The translations under genes were made by a program, and so were the position numbers. This document shows, in pieces, positions 17,666-26,487 of a stretch of 64,000 bases of DNA (its first letter is position 1; every line of letters begins with the position of its first letter). Location of the stretch: assembly GCF_035555955.1 (NCBI RefSeq), contig NZ_DATMGA010000016.1:186001-250000 (forward strand), written 5' to 3'. This DNA is from Eoetvoesia sp035555955. Lineage in GTDB: Bacteria; Pseudomonadota; Gammaproteobacteria; Burkholderiales; Burkholderiaceae_B. The notes beneath the pieces are model-generated. The model searched no databases, had not been told where the DNA came from, and saw only the letters and a list, made by a program, of their open reading frames with translations.

Positions 17666-19203
17666 GATGGTGGAATGAGGTTCTGGAGCTGCCTTTTTAA
17701 CACTTTGCCGGTTGCGTTCTTGGGCAGCTCATCCAGGAAGACGTAGCGCTTCGGGCGCTTGAAGCGCGCAATGCTGGCAAGGCACAGGACGTCGAGCTCG
17801 TCGGCCGTGAGCGCCGATTCGGGATGGCGAACCACGAAGGCCAGCACCGACTCGCCCCATTCGGGATCGGGCATGCCGATGACGGAAGCTTCGACGACAT
17901 CGGGGTGCTGCATCAGGGCTTCCTCGACTTCGCGCGGGTAGATATTGGAGCCGCCGCTGATGATCACGTCCTTGGAACGGTCTTTCAGGTGCAGCAGGCC
18001 GCGTTCGTCGAGCAGGCCGATGTCGCCGGTATGCAGCCGGTTGCCCGCCAGCGTGCCGGCGCTGGCCTCGGGATTGTTCCAGTAGGCTTGCATCACTGTC
18101 GGCCCCTGCACCATGACTTCGCCCAGTTCGCCCGCGGGCAGCCGATTGCCCTTGCCGTCTTCGATGCTGACGTCGATGCTGGTCTGCGCATGGCCCACCG
18201 AGCCGAGGAAGGCATCGTCGCCTTGCTCCACGGCACGGGCCAGCTGCCATGCCGTCTGTGCGGTAATGCTCATGGGCGTTTCGCCCTGGCCGTAGATTTG
18301 GGCGACGCGCGGCCCGAAAGCGCGCACGGCCGATTTGATGTCGTCCACGTAGAACGGCGCGCCGGCGGCGATCATGCATTTGAGTCCACCGAGATCGGGG
18401 CGGTGCGAAGCGGCATGCCGAACCAGGCGCTGCACCATGGTGGGGGCGGCGAAGAAGCTCACATTGCGGTGGTGTTTCAGGGCCGCGAAGACCTCGGTCT
18501 CGTCGAAGCCGCCGCTGGCGGGAATGATCTGCAAGGCGCCCTTGATGAAGTAGGGCACGCTGTAAAGGCCGCTGCCGTGCGACATCGGGGCAATATGCAG
18601 CAGGGCGTCGGTTTCGCAGACGGGCTGCACGTCGACGTAGAAGTTCAGGGCCATGTTGACGAGATTGGCGTGGGTAAGCACTACGCCCTTGGGGCGGCCG
18701 GTCGTGCCGCTGGTATAGAACAGCCAGGCAGGCGTGGCACCGTCCTGCCGCAAGGGTTCGTCGGAGGACATGGAAGGGCCCCGGATGGCCCAGGTGCAGG
18801 CGGATGAGCCGGCATCCACCAGTTGCAGGCCTTCGATGGCATTGGCCACGGCACGCAGGCTCTGGTGCATGTCGGGGCTTGCCAGGCAGGCGCGCGAGCC
18901 GGAGTCGCGCAAGATGAAATCGATTTCGTTGGGATGCAGCTTGCTGTTGACGGGAACGACGCACAGCCCCGCATGCCAGGCCGCCAGCATTGCCTGGGCG
19001 TATTCCGAGCAGTTCTTCATGGCCAGCATGAGCCGGTCGCCCGGCTCGAGGCCCAGGTCGTGGCGCATCCAGTGCGCCATCGCCCGGATCTGCCGATCCA
19101 GCCCGGCGTAGTCCGTGCTTTCCGAGTCGCCCGAGACCAGGGCCGGCCGGCTGCCGTACATATGCACGCTGCGTTGGAACAATCTGCCTAAATGCATTGG
19201 CAT
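17662..19203 (-). CDS. AMP-dependent acyl/aryl-CoA ligase
   Basis: Activates a carboxylic acid to its CoA thioester via an acyl-AMP. The 513-residue protein has the P-loop-like YTSGTTGRPKG (near residue 167), the acceptor region YGQGETPMS, the adenine-binding motif LHTGDIG, the hinge KDRSKDVIISGG, and the C-terminal catalytic Lys in LPKNATGKVLKR. Length and order are those of the class I adenylate-forming family. The substrate cannot be named; a fatty or aromatic acid is likely. It lies directly downstream of two AT-rich palindromes and is coupled to a GntR regulator. Confidence 0.93.
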   Translation of the reverse strand: MPMHLGRLFQRSVHMYGSRPALVSGDSESTDYAGLDRQIRAMAHWMRHDLGLEPGDRLMLAMKNCSEYAQAMLAAWHAGLCVVPVNSKLHPNEIDFILRDSGSRACLASPDMHQSLRAVANAIEGLQLVDAGSSACTWAIRGPSMSSDEPLRQDGATPAWLFYTSGTTGRPKGVVLTHANLVNMALNFYVDVQPVCETDALLHIAPMSHGSGLYSVPYFIKGALQIIPASGGFDETEVFAALKHHRNVSFFAAPTMVQRLVRHAASHRPDLGGLKCMIAAGAPFYVDDIKSAVRAFGPRVAQIYGQGETPMSITAQTAWQLARAVEQGDDAFLGSVGHAQTSIDVSIEDGKGNRLPAGELGEVMVQGPTVMQAYWNNPEASAGTLAGNRLHTGDIGLLDERGLLHLKDRSKDVIISGGSNIYPREVEEALMQHPDVVEASVIGMPDPEWGESVLAFVVRHPESALTADELDVLCLASIARFKRPKRYVFLDELPKNATGKVLKRQLQNLIPPS

Positions 19204-19208
19204 CCTTT

Positions 19209-19239
19209 TAATATATTACTTTTAATTTGTAATATATTA
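19209..19239. promoter_or_regulatory. Twin palindromic operator upstream of the acyl-CoA ligase
   Basis: TAATATATTA, itself a perfect 10-bp palindrome, occurs at 19209-19218 and 19230-19239. Together they form a perfect 11-bp-arm inverted repeat with a 9-bp centre, starts 21 bp apart. It begins 6 bp before the ligase ATG. Two turns of spacing suggest two regulator dimers on one DNA face; the operon's own GntR protein is the obvious candidate (inference). Confidence 0.6.
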
Positions 19240-19620
19240 GGATTTGGGTGGAGATAAACAATCAGGGTCTTCCATGAATCTGCGCGAACTTTCCATGGGC
19301 CAGGGGCGGTCTTTTCAATAGGATCGCGGGCTTCTTCCCGTGTCGGGGCCCGAGCGCCGCTACGGCAGACCCTTTTGACCGCGGCTCTGCGGCAATCGTG
19401 GTGGCAGCCGCCGGCTGGGGTTTGATCTGTGCATTGGTTGGTAATGCCGCCGTTTTGCTTTTTTCTGGATTTTTATGCCTAATCAGGCATGGATTCTGGT
19501 TGATTTAAGATCCAAATTCTGCGCGTTAAGGTTTATTCTGTTTTCTTTGCCATACGGTCAATCATTGCGTAGAAGGGCGGCGACTTGGGTTGCGGCCGGC
19601 ACGCCGAACAAGAGAAAAAC
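19240..19620. other. Intergenic region upstream of acetolactate synthase, with a perfect inverted repeat
   Basis: No gene is supported in these 381 bases. They contain a perfect inverted repeat ATGCCT-AATC-AGGCAT (19475-19490), an AT-rich stretch with TTGATT (19500-19505), and TTATTCTGTTTT (19533-19544), which also occurs before aceE (12705-12716). This is probably the promoter and operator region of the downstream synthase gene. Confidence 0.5.
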
Positions 19621-21414
19621 ATGAAAATCGTCAAACTGTCCGAAGCCGCCCAAGCTCTCCATGGCGCCGATGATTCCAGCAATGCCGGCGGCAAAGAGCG
19701 CCTGACCGGCGCTGAAATCATTGTGCGCTCCCTGGCGCGGGAACAGGTCGACCACGTCTTCGGCTATCCGGGCGGCGCGGTGCTGCACATATATGACGCG
19801 TTGTTCGGCCAGCAGGAAGTACGCCATATACAGGTACGCCACGAACAGGCCGCGGTCCATGCCGCCGATGCCTATTCGCGCAGCTCGAACAAGGTCGGCG
19901 TCGCCCTGGTCACCTCGGGGCCGGGCGTCACCAACGCGATCACCGGCATCGCCACGGCCTACATGGATTCGATTCCCATGGTCGTCATTGCGGGGCAGGT
20001 TCCGCTGCAGGTAATCGGGCAAGATGCCTTCCAGGAATGCGATACGGTGGGCATTACCCGGCCCTGCGTGAAGCATAGCTTCCTGGTTCGCGATGTGCGG
20101 GAACTGGCGGCGACCATCAAAAAGGCGTTCTATATCGCGCGCAGTGGACGTCCGGGCCCCGTGCTGATCGACATTCCCAAGAACATCACCACGGCGGAAT
20201 GCGTTTTCGACTACCCGTCCTCCGTCAGCCTGCGGGCATACCGGCCAGCGGGCGACGGCCATTCCGGCCAGATCAAGCGGGCATTGAGCGTGTTGCTGAA
20301 CGCCAAGCGGCCCCTTGTCTATACGGGGGGCGGCGTCATTCTGGCCGATGCGGCCCCCGAACTGAACCAACTGGTCGACCGCCTGGGCTACCCCTGCACC
20401 AACACCCTCATGGGCTTGGGCGGCTATACGGCAAGCAGCGGCAAGTTCCTGGGCATGCTGGGCCTGCACGGCACCTACGAAGCCAATATGGCCATGCACC
20501 ATTGCGACGTGCTGCTCGCCATCGGCGCGCGCTTCGACGACCGGGTCATCGGCAACACCACGCATTTTTCCGGCCAGCCGCGTACCATCATCCATATCGA
20601 TATCGACCCCACCTCGATCTCCAAGCGGGTCAAAGTCGATTTTCCCATCGTGGGCAATGTCAAGAACGTTCTGGCGCAAATGCTGGCGCAACTGAATGAA
20701 TTGCCCGCGCCCGCCGCAACGCGGACGCAGGCCTGGTGGGACCGGATCGAAGAGTGGCGGGCGCAAAAATGCCTGGCCTATCCGGCGTCGGACTCCATCA
20801 TCAAGCCCCAGTACGTCATTGAAAAACTGTGCGAGGTTACTCAGGGCAACGCCTTCGTCACATCCGACGTGGGGCAGCACCAGATGTGGGCCGCCCAGTA
20901 CTACAAGTTCAATCAGCCGCGCCGCTGGATCAATTCGGGCGGCCTGGGAACCATGGGCGTGGGCCTGCCCTATGCCATGGGGGTGCAATTGGCCAATCCG
21001 GAAGCGACCGTGGCCTGCGTCACGGGCGAGGCTTCGATCCAGATGTGCATACAAGAGCTGGCCACTTGCAAGCAGTACCGCCTTACCCCCAAGATCATCA
21101 TGCTGAACAATCGTTCGCTGGGCATGGTGCGCCAACTGCAGGACGTCTATAACAGCTCGCGCCATTCCGAGTCCTATATGGACGCTCTGCCCGACTTCGG
21201 CCGGTTGGCCGAATCGTTCGGCCACGTCGGCGTCACCATCGACCGCCCCGGCGATGTGGAGCAGGCCTTGCGGGATGCCTTCGCCATGAAGGACAAGCTG
21301 GTGTTCATGAATTTCATGACGGACCGCAGCGAAAGCGTATGGCCCATGATCGAGGCGGGCAAGGGGCTGAACGAAATGCTGCTGGGCGCGCACGACCTCG
21401 ACAACGCGGCATAG
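19621..21414 (+). CDS. Acetolactate synthase large (catalytic) subunit
   Basis: ThDP and FAD enzyme that condenses two 2-keto acids, the first common step of branched-chain amino-acid synthesis. The 597-residue protein has GYPGGAVLHIYDAL with the catalytic Glu in RHEQAAVHAADAYSR, the FAD-region GARFDDRVIGN, and the C-terminal ThDP motif. That motif reads GEAS at residues 469-472 where many homologues have GDGS, followed by NNRSLGMVRQ. The Asp-to-Glu change keeps a carboxylate and may be lineage-typical. No small regulatory subunit gene follows, unlike the usual ilvI-ilvH pair. The ATG at 19621 is chosen over one 36 bp upstream by homology and AAGAG spacing. Confidence 0.93.
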   Translation: MKIVKLSEAAQALHGADDSSNAGGKERLTGAEIIVRSLAREQVDHVFGYPGGAVLHIYDALFGQQEVRHIQVRHEQAAVHAADAYSRSSNKVGVALVTSGPGVTNAITGIATAYMDSIPMVVIAGQVPLQVIGQDAFQECDTVGITRPCVKHSFLVRDVRELAATIKKAFYIARSGRPGPVLIDIPKNITTAECVFDYPSSVSLRAYRPAGDGHSGQIKRALSVLLNAKRPLVYTGGGVILADAAPELNQLVDRLGYPCTNTLMGLGGYTASSGKFLGMLGLHGTYEANMAMHHCDVLLAIGARFDDRVIGNTTHFSGQPRTIIHIDIDPTSISKRVKVDFPIVGNVKNVLAQMLAQLNELPAPAATRTQAWWDRIEEWRAQKCLAYPASDSIIKPQYVIEKLCEVTQGNAFVTSDVGQHQMWAAQYYKFNQPRRWINSGGLGTMGVGLPYAMGVQLANPEATVACVTGEASIQMCIQELATCKQYRLTPKIIMLNNRSLGMVRQLQDVYNSSRHSESYMDALPDFGRLAESFGHVGVTIDRPGDVEQALRDAFAMKDKLVFMNFMTDRSESVWPMIEAGKGLNEMLLGAHDLDNAA

Positions 21415-21508
21415 AGGCGCCGCCCGACACCATCCGCGGCTTCTCCGGGCTGCGGGCCTTTCCTGCTTTCGTTTCGATGCAACCCCGAAAGGCGGGTGAT
21501 GTCCTGCA

Positions 21509-21539
21509 GGTATCACAAGTCCGGTCTGGTTATCTTCCG
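21509..21539 (+). promoter_or_regulatory. GGTATC-N17-ATCTTCCG element, copy 1
   Basis: GGTATC (21509-21514) and ATCTTCCG (21532-21539), 17 bp apart, lie 139 bp before the first receptor gene. The same composite occurs before the other two receptor genes and the LysR gene. It reads as a direct repeat of TATC spaced about two helical turns, plausible for LysR binding. The rest of 21415-21678 shows only an AT-rich promoter-like segment near 21620-21636. Confidence 0.6.
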
Positions 21540-21678
21540 CCTTGCCGCCGTCGATGACACAATCGCAATGCAAAGCACCGGGCTGTTTCGGGCCTGTTCA
21601 GGTCTTGAAGCCCGGATCAATAACCTATAAATAATAGCTGGGGAGATCGGCACGCATATCCCTGGCGGGAGACAGATC

Positions 21679-22869
21679 ATGCTTAAGCATTCCCTTCGGC
21701 GTTCGTTTCGATATTGCCTTGCCGGTTCGGCCGTGTTGGCGGCATCGGCGGCTTTCGCGCAGTCCCAGCCCCCCATCAAGATAGGCTTCATGGTGACGCT
21801 TTCGGGGCCGCTGGCCATCGTCGGCCAGGAACAATACGACGGTTTCATGCAGGCGGTCGAAGAGCGCGGAGGCAAGCTGGGCGGCGTCCCCGTCGAAATC
21901 CTCAAGGAAGACGACCAGTTCAAGCCGGAAGTCGCGACCCAGATCGTCACGAAGCTGATCACGCGCGACCATGTGCCCATCATCAGCGGCATATCGGGCT
22001 CCAATGTGGCCATGGCCGTTGCCAAGTCCATAACGGACAAAGGCGTATTCATGATCAGCACCAATGCGGGGCCTTCGCCGCTGGCCGGCGCCAGCTGCTC
22101 GCCTAACCTGTTCGTGGCGTCGTGGCAGAACGACATGCAGTCCGAGTCGGTGGGCAAGTACGCCAGCGACAAGGGCTACAAGCGCGTGGTGGCCCTGGCC
22201 CCCAACTATCAGGCGGGCAAGGACTACATTTCGGGGTTCAAGCGCTATTACACGGGCAAGGTGGTCGATGAAATCTACACGCCGGTGAACCAGCTCGACT
22301 TTTCCGCCGAGCTTACCCAGATAGCCGCGGACAAGCCCGACGCCATCTTCGCGTTTTACCCGGGGGCGCTGGGCATATCCTTTGTGCGCCAGTACCGGCT
22401 TGCGGGGCTGGACAAGACCATTCCCATATTGTCGGCCGGAATTCTGGAGATTCCCGCAGTGACCGCCTTGAAGGACAGCGCGCTTGGCGCATTGGGCGGT
22501 ACCTTCTGGAGTCCCGATGTCGACAACCCCACGAACAAGCATTTCGTCGAAAAGTTTGAAAGCAAGCACAATCGCATCCCTTCCACATGGGCGGCGCAGG
22601 GGTATGACGGCGCCTTGCTGCTGGACTCCGCGATCGCCAAGGTAAAAGGCAATGTCGCGGACAAGGATGCATTCAGGGCGGCGTTGAAGGCTGCCGATTT
22701 CAAGTCGGTGCGCGGCAAGTTCAGGTTCAACAACAATCACTTCCCCATCCAGGACATGAGGGTGGTCGAGGCCGTGAAAGACGCCAAGGGCCGCTATACC
22801 GTCCACACGGTGGCTACGCCATTGAAAGACCATCAGGACGCATTCCATACCCAGTGCCCCATGAGCTGA
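21679..22869 (+). CDS. ABC-transporter periplasmic receptor (branched-chain amino-acid type), paralogue 1
   Basis: Soluble receptor of the Peripla_BP_6 family that delivers a ligand to a LivHMGF-type importer. The 396-residue protein has a Sec signal peptide ending SAAFA-Q (about residue 27). The mature part begins IKIGFMVTLSGPLAIVGQEQYDGF. It is a close paralogue of the proteins at 23037 and 29411, sharing GKLGGVPV-ILKEDDQFKPEVATQ and a C-terminal CPM ending. A conserved Cys in AGASC and the terminal Cys may form a disulfide. No permease gene is adjacent; the nearest set is at 30800-34301. Many relatives bind aromatic acids, so the ligand is uncertain. Confidence 0.93.
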   Translation: MLKHSLRRSFRYCLAGSAVLAASAAFAQSQPPIKIGFMVTLSGPLAIVGQEQYDGFMQAVEERGGKLGGVPVEILKEDDQFKPEVATQIVTKLITRDHVPIISGISGSNVAMAVAKSITDKGVFMISTNAGPSPLAGASCSPNLFVASWQNDMQSESVGKYASDKGYKRVVALAPNYQAGKDYISGFKRYYTGKVVDEIYTPVNQLDFSAELTQIAADKPDAIFAFYPGALGISFVRQYRLAGLDKTIPILSAGILEIPAVTALKDSALGALGGTFWSPDVDNPTNKHFVEKFESKHNRIPSTWAAQGYDGALLLDSAIAKVKGNVADKDAFRAALKAADFKSVRGKFRFNNNHFPIQDMRVVEAVKDAKGRYTVHTVATPLKDHQDAFHTQCPMS

Positions 22870-22930
22870 CCACGCTCCGCCGCGCGCCCTTGCCCATGAA
22901 GCGGGCTTCGGCGCGCAGTGATGCGGGCAT

Positions 22931-22961
22931 GGTATCGGATCTGACTTATTGATATCTTCCG
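22931..22961 (+). promoter_or_regulatory. GGTATC-N17-ATCTTCCG element, copy 2
   Basis: GGTATC (22931-22936) and ATCTTCCG (22954-22961) with exactly 17 bp between, ending 75 bp before the second receptor start. Spacing and distance match copy 4 upstream of the third receptor gene. Confidence 0.6.
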
Positions 22962-23036
22962 AGCCGCTGGCAATGCGCGTAAGGTGTATCGATATGTACA
23001 AACAATAGGTGATTCAAATCCATGGAGACATACGCA

Positions 23037-24215
23037 ATGTTGAAAAAGTCTGTGCGCTATCTGGTTGCAGGCTCGGCCTTGTTGGCGGCTTCCGCCGCTT
23101 TCGCGCAGGCCCAGGAGCCGCTGAAGATTGGTTTCCTGACCACCTTTTCGGGCGTCTCCAGCGTGCCGGGCGAGGAAATGTACGACGGCTTCATGCTGGC
23201 CGTGTCGCAACGCAGCGGCAAGCTGGGCGGCGTGCCGGTGGATATCCTCAAGGAGGACGACCAGTTCAAGCCCGAAGTCGCCACCCAGGCGGTGACCAAG
23301 CTGATCGAGCGTGAGCATGTGCCCATCATTGCCGGCATCGTGGGGTCCAACATCATGATGGCGGTCGCCAAGCATATTTCCGACAAAGGCGTGTTTCTGG
23401 TCAGCGCCAATTCCGGCCCCTCGCCGCTGGCCGGCGCGAGCTGCCTGCCCAATTTCTTCGTGGCGTCCTGGCAGAACGACAGCATTGCCGAGGTGGTGGG
23501 GCAGTACGCTACCGACAAAGGCTACAAGAAAGTCGTGCTGATGTCGGCAAACTACCAGGGCGGCAAGGACTTGCTGGGCGGCTTCAAGCGCTTTTACAAA
23601 GGCAAGATACTCGATGAGATCTATACGCCTTTGAACCAGCTCGATTTTTCCGCCGAGCTGACCCAGATCGCGGCACTGCAGCCCGACGCGGTCTACGCCT
23701 TCTACCCGGGGGCGATGGCGATCACCTTCGTGCGCCAGTACCAACTGTCGGGCTTGCTCAAGACCACTCCTTTATTGTCCAGCGCCATGCTCGAGGCGCC
23801 CAACCTGTCGGCTCTCAAGGACAGCGCCCTGGGTGCTTTCGGCGGCATGTTCTGGGGTCCTGATACCGACAACCCGGCCAGCAAGAAATTCGTCAAAGGC
23901 TTCGAGGAAAAATACGGCCGCATTCCTTCGATATGGGCCGCTCAAGGCTACGATGCCGCACAGCTGCTGGATTCGGCCATTGCCAAGGTAAAGGGCAATG
24001 TGGCCGATAAAGATGCTTTCAGGGCGGCGTTGAAAGCCGCGGATTTCCCGTCGGTGCGCGGCAAGTTCAAGTTTAACAACAATCACTTCCCCATCCAGGA
24101 CATGCATATCTCCCAGGTGGTGAAGGACGCGAAAGGACGCTACACCGTTCGCACCGTGGCAACGCCGTTGAAGGATCACCAGGACGCCTACCACAAGCTG
24201 TGCCCCATGCAATAA
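23037..24215 (+). CDS. ABC-transporter periplasmic receptor, paralogue 2
   Basis: Second Peripla_BP_6 receptor, 392 residues, with signal peptide cleavage near SAAFA-QAQ. An in-frame ATG lies 15 bp upstream, but ATG 23037 is preceded by GGAG (23024-23027) at 9-nt spacing, the same arrangement as in the third paralogue. It keeps the family core, e.g. GKLGGVPVDILKEDDQFKPEVATQ, SGPSPLAGASC and the C-terminal CPMQ. It follows paralogue 1 by 167 bp with its own upstream element, so the copies look independently expressed. Differences between paralogues lie scattered through the binding lobes, consistent with altered ligand preference. Confidence 0.93.
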   Translation: MLKKSVRYLVAGSALLAASAAFAQAQEPLKIGFLTTFSGVSSVPGEEMYDGFMLAVSQRSGKLGGVPVDILKEDDQFKPEVATQAVTKLIEREHVPIIAGIVGSNIMMAVAKHISDKGVFLVSANSGPSPLAGASCLPNFFVASWQNDSIAEVVGQYATDKGYKKVVLMSANYQGGKDLLGGFKRFYKGKILDEIYTPLNQLDFSAELTQIAALQPDAVYAFYPGAMAITFVRQYQLSGLLKTTPLLSSAMLEAPNLSALKDSALGAFGGMFWGPDTDNPASKKFVKGFEEKYGRIPSIWAAQGYDAAQLLDSAIAKVKGNVADKDAFRAALKAADFPSVRGKFKFNNNHFPIQDMHISQVVKDAKGRYTVRTVATPLKDHQDAYHKLCPMQ

Positions 24216-24248
24216 GGCGCCGGCCCACGCAGCCTTTCTGGATTCGGC

Positions 24249-25223
24249 TTAGTGGATCTCGTCGGGCTGGGGGCTGAGCGATGCGGCTTGCGGCGGTTCG
24301 AGCGGCGCTTTTCCGCCGTCGAGGCCGCCGTCTTCAAGATATCCCGCCGCGCGCCGAAACATATCGCATAGATATTCGGCCGCGGGGGTAAGGGGCAGGC
24401 CGGTGCGGCGCACAATGCATATAGGCCGGGTGGGCAGTTCTTCCTTGACTTCGATGGTCTCGAAAAGCTGATCCCACAGCGGGAATTTCGTCCAGGGGTG
24501 CGGAAGCGCCATCAGGAGGTCGGAGTTCGCCAGGGTAAGCAGATACGTCAACCCCGCATGGGCATGGAGGACCAGCTTGGGCTGGGGCAGACCATATCGC
24601 AGGAATATGGGGCCGATTTCGTCCTCGACCTTCGCGGTGATGGAAGAGGTCATCCATTCGGCGCCAACCAGCTCCTCGAGCGATTTCGCCTTGGCCAGAG
24701 GGTGTCCCTTCCTGCAGAATATCAGGCGCTTCGGCAGCAATATCTCCTGCACGCTCAATTCGGCCGGCACGTCCTCGCCGACGGGCCCGATGTAGAAGTC
24801 GGTCGAGCCGTCCTTGAGCGACGAGACGATCCCCGGGAACACGCTGTCGATGATGTTCAAGGTTACATTGGGATAGCGCATGCGGAATTGCTGGAGCGCT
24901 TCCGGCATGAGCGTGATCTGGGTGACCATGGACAGCGCGACGGCCAGGCTGCCCCGGGTTTCTCCCCGCAACTGATCCAGTTCGTCTTGCGCCCGGCGCA
25001 ACTCTCCGGTGGCCCTGACTACGCGATTTAGGAAGACCCTGCCCAGTGGGGTAAGGATGACCCCTTTTTTGGCCCGCTCGAAGAGAACGACCTTCAATTC
25101 GCGTTCCAGGTCCTGGATGCTGCGGGAGATCAGGGGCTGGGCCACCCCCAGGCGGCGGGAAGCGGCTCGAATGCCCCCGCACTCGACGATGGCGACCAGA
25201 TATTGCAGCGCGCTCAGCTTCAT
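24249..25223 (-). CDS. LysR-type transcriptional regulator 1
   Basis: A 324-residue LysR regulator. The N-terminal winged helix (MKLSALQYLVAIVECGGIRAASRRLGVAQPLISRSIQDLERELKVVLFER) is followed by a periplasmic-binding-protein-like effector domain from about residue 90. Length is slightly above average because of a Pro-rich C-terminal tail. It faces the two receptor genes and has a copy of the GGTATC-N17-ATCTT element 28 bp upstream of its start. It is therefore the prime candidate to bind that element at all four places. It is similar to the LysR protein at 36065-36988. Confidence 0.94.
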   Translation of the reverse strand: MKLSALQYLVAIVECGGIRAASRRLGVAQPLISRSIQDLERELKVVLFERAKKGVILTPLGRVFLNRVVRATGELRRAQDELDQLRGETRGSLAVALSMVTQITLMPEALQQFRMRYPNVTLNIIDSVFPGIVSSLKDGSTDFYIGPVGEDVPAELSVQEILLPKRLIFCRKGHPLAKAKSLEELVGAEWMTSSITAKVEDEIGPIFLRYGLPQPKLVLHAHAGLTYLLTLANSDLLMALPHPWTKFPLWDQLFETIEVKEELPTRPICIVRRTGLPLTPAAEYLCDMFRRAAGYLEDGGLDGGKAPLEPPQAASLSPQPDEIH

Positions 25224-25250
25224 GGGGCGGCGACCTATTGATGTTGAGGT

Positions 25251-25278
25251 GGTATCAAGGAAGGGCTCTTGTTATCTT
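25251..25278 (+). promoter_or_regulatory. GGTATC-N17-ATCTT element, copy 3, upstream of lysR
   Basis: GGTATC (25251-25256), 17 bp, then ATCTT (25274-25278), followed by ACT instead of CCG. It lies in the 97-bp gap above the minus-strand LysR gene, 28 bp from its start and in reverse orientation to it. This copy is not explained by duplication of receptor genes, which supports a regulatory role. Confidence 0.6.
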
Positions 25279-25320
25279 ACTACGCCAATAGGCGCAGCCG
25301 GCCCTTCCGATGCGCGGGAT

Positions 25321-26487
25321 TTAATGCGTCGCGCAGGTGCGGGCGCCGCTTAGCGACGCCGCCAGCATCGAGGCGTATTCGCCGGCGGTCGGCCGGAAGG
25401 GCGCGAACAGATTGAAATGGCTGCGTTGCGCCGCATCGGCCAGGTTCTGGACATTGTCGGTCGCGTAGCCCAGGTCGCCCAGCGTGGCCGGCAGATCCAG
25501 CGCTTGCATCAGGTTGGCTATTTCCTGAGCCAGCGAAGCGGCCGGGGCCACCCCCAATGCCTGGGCGATGGCGGCGCAGCGTTCAGGCACGTGCCTTGCC
25601 GTGGCATCGAGCGTGGCGACCAGCCCGATCCCGCTCAATACGCCGTGATGAAAGCCCTGGTCGCTGCACGCCAGCGCCACGGCATGGGCCGGGCCCAGGC
25701 CCATGCCTATCGATACGCCGCCGGCGAAGGCGGCCAGCATCATTTGCGTGCGAGCTTCGAGGTTTTGCGGTTCGGATACGGCAAGCCGCAAGGCGCTTGC
25801 AACGCGGGCTATGCCGTCCAGGGCGATGGCCTTGCCCAGCGGCTGATCCTTGTTCGACAGATATCCTTCGATGCAGTGGGAAAGCGCGTCGATGCCCGTG
25901 GCGGCGGTGAGCCGGGCCGGCAGGCCCGCCGTCATGACGGGATCGAGGATGGCGAGCGTGGGGATGAGATGGCGCGAGCTCATGCCCAGGCCGGGGGTGG
26001 TGGCGTCGGGATGGATGGCCGCGGAATGCGAGACCTCGCTGCCTGTGCCGGCCGTGGTGGGAATGACGATAAGCGGCGCGCTTGCGCCGTGCGCCACCCC
26101 TGGCTTGCCTGCATAGTCGGCAATGGCGCCCGGGTTGGCGGCCAGCAGAGCGATGAATTTCGCCGTGTCGATCACCGACCCTCCGCCCAGGGCGACGACG
26201 CCGTCGCAGGCTTGCCGCGCATACAGCGCCGTTCCGTTGTCCACATCGGAGAACACCGGGTTTTCAGTCACACCGTCGAAAACCGCCATCGAGCCCGCGT
26301 CGCCGTAGGCGTCGATAATTTGCGCCACCAGGCCGGCGGCCAGCACTCCCTTGTCCGTGACGAGCATTGGGCGCCGAACGCCCAAGGCGGCCAGTTCGCC
26401 GGCCAGCGCCGAGATGGCGCCGGCGGCGCAAAGCGTGCGCGGTACATCCAGGGCCTGCATGGCCCCGTTCAAGCCAAGTTGCGTCAT
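25321..26487 (-). CDS. Iron-containing alcohol dehydrogenase
   Basis: NAD(P)-dependent group III alcohol dehydrogenase of 388 residues. Visible are the nucleotide-binding GGGSVIDTAKFIAL, the TTAGTGSEVSHSA segment, and the metal ligands Asp and His in ATGIDALSHCIEGY plus two His in GLGPAHAVALACSDQGFHHG. The start at 26487 overlaps the aldehyde dehydrogenase stop by 4 bp. It is the last gene of the operon amidohydrolase-aldehyde dehydrogenase-alcohol dehydrogenase. It may reduce or oxidise an aldehyde/alcohol intermediate, or act as a maleylacetate-reductase relative; the sequence alone does not decide. Confidence 0.9.
   Translation of the reverse strand: MTQLGLNGAMQALDVPRTLCAAGAISALAGELAALGVRRPMLVTDKGVLAAGLVAQIIDAYGDAGSMAVFDGVTENPVFSDVDNGTALYARQACDGVVALGGGSVIDTAKFIALLAANPGAIADYAGKPGVAHGASAPLIVIPTTAGTGSEVSHSAAIHPDATTPGLGMSSRHLIPTLAILDPVMTAGLPARLTAATGIDALSHCIEGYLSNKDQPLGKAIALDGIARVASALRLAVSEPQNLEARTQMMLAAFAGGVSIGMGLGPAHAVALACSDQGFHHGVLSGIGLVATLDATARHVPERCAAIAQALGVAPAASLAQEIANLMQALDLPATLGDLGYATDNVQNLADAAQRSHFNLFAPFRPTAGEYASMLAASLSGARTCATH

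Noticed and set aside
19558..21573. A 671-codon minus-strand frame across acetolactate synthase
   Set aside because: Same reason: antisense to a clearly conserved gene, low-complexity composition.
22870..22925. GCGCGCC...GGCGCGC inverted repeat between receptors 1 and 2 as a terminator
   Set aside because: No T-run follows and the loop is long; left unassigned.
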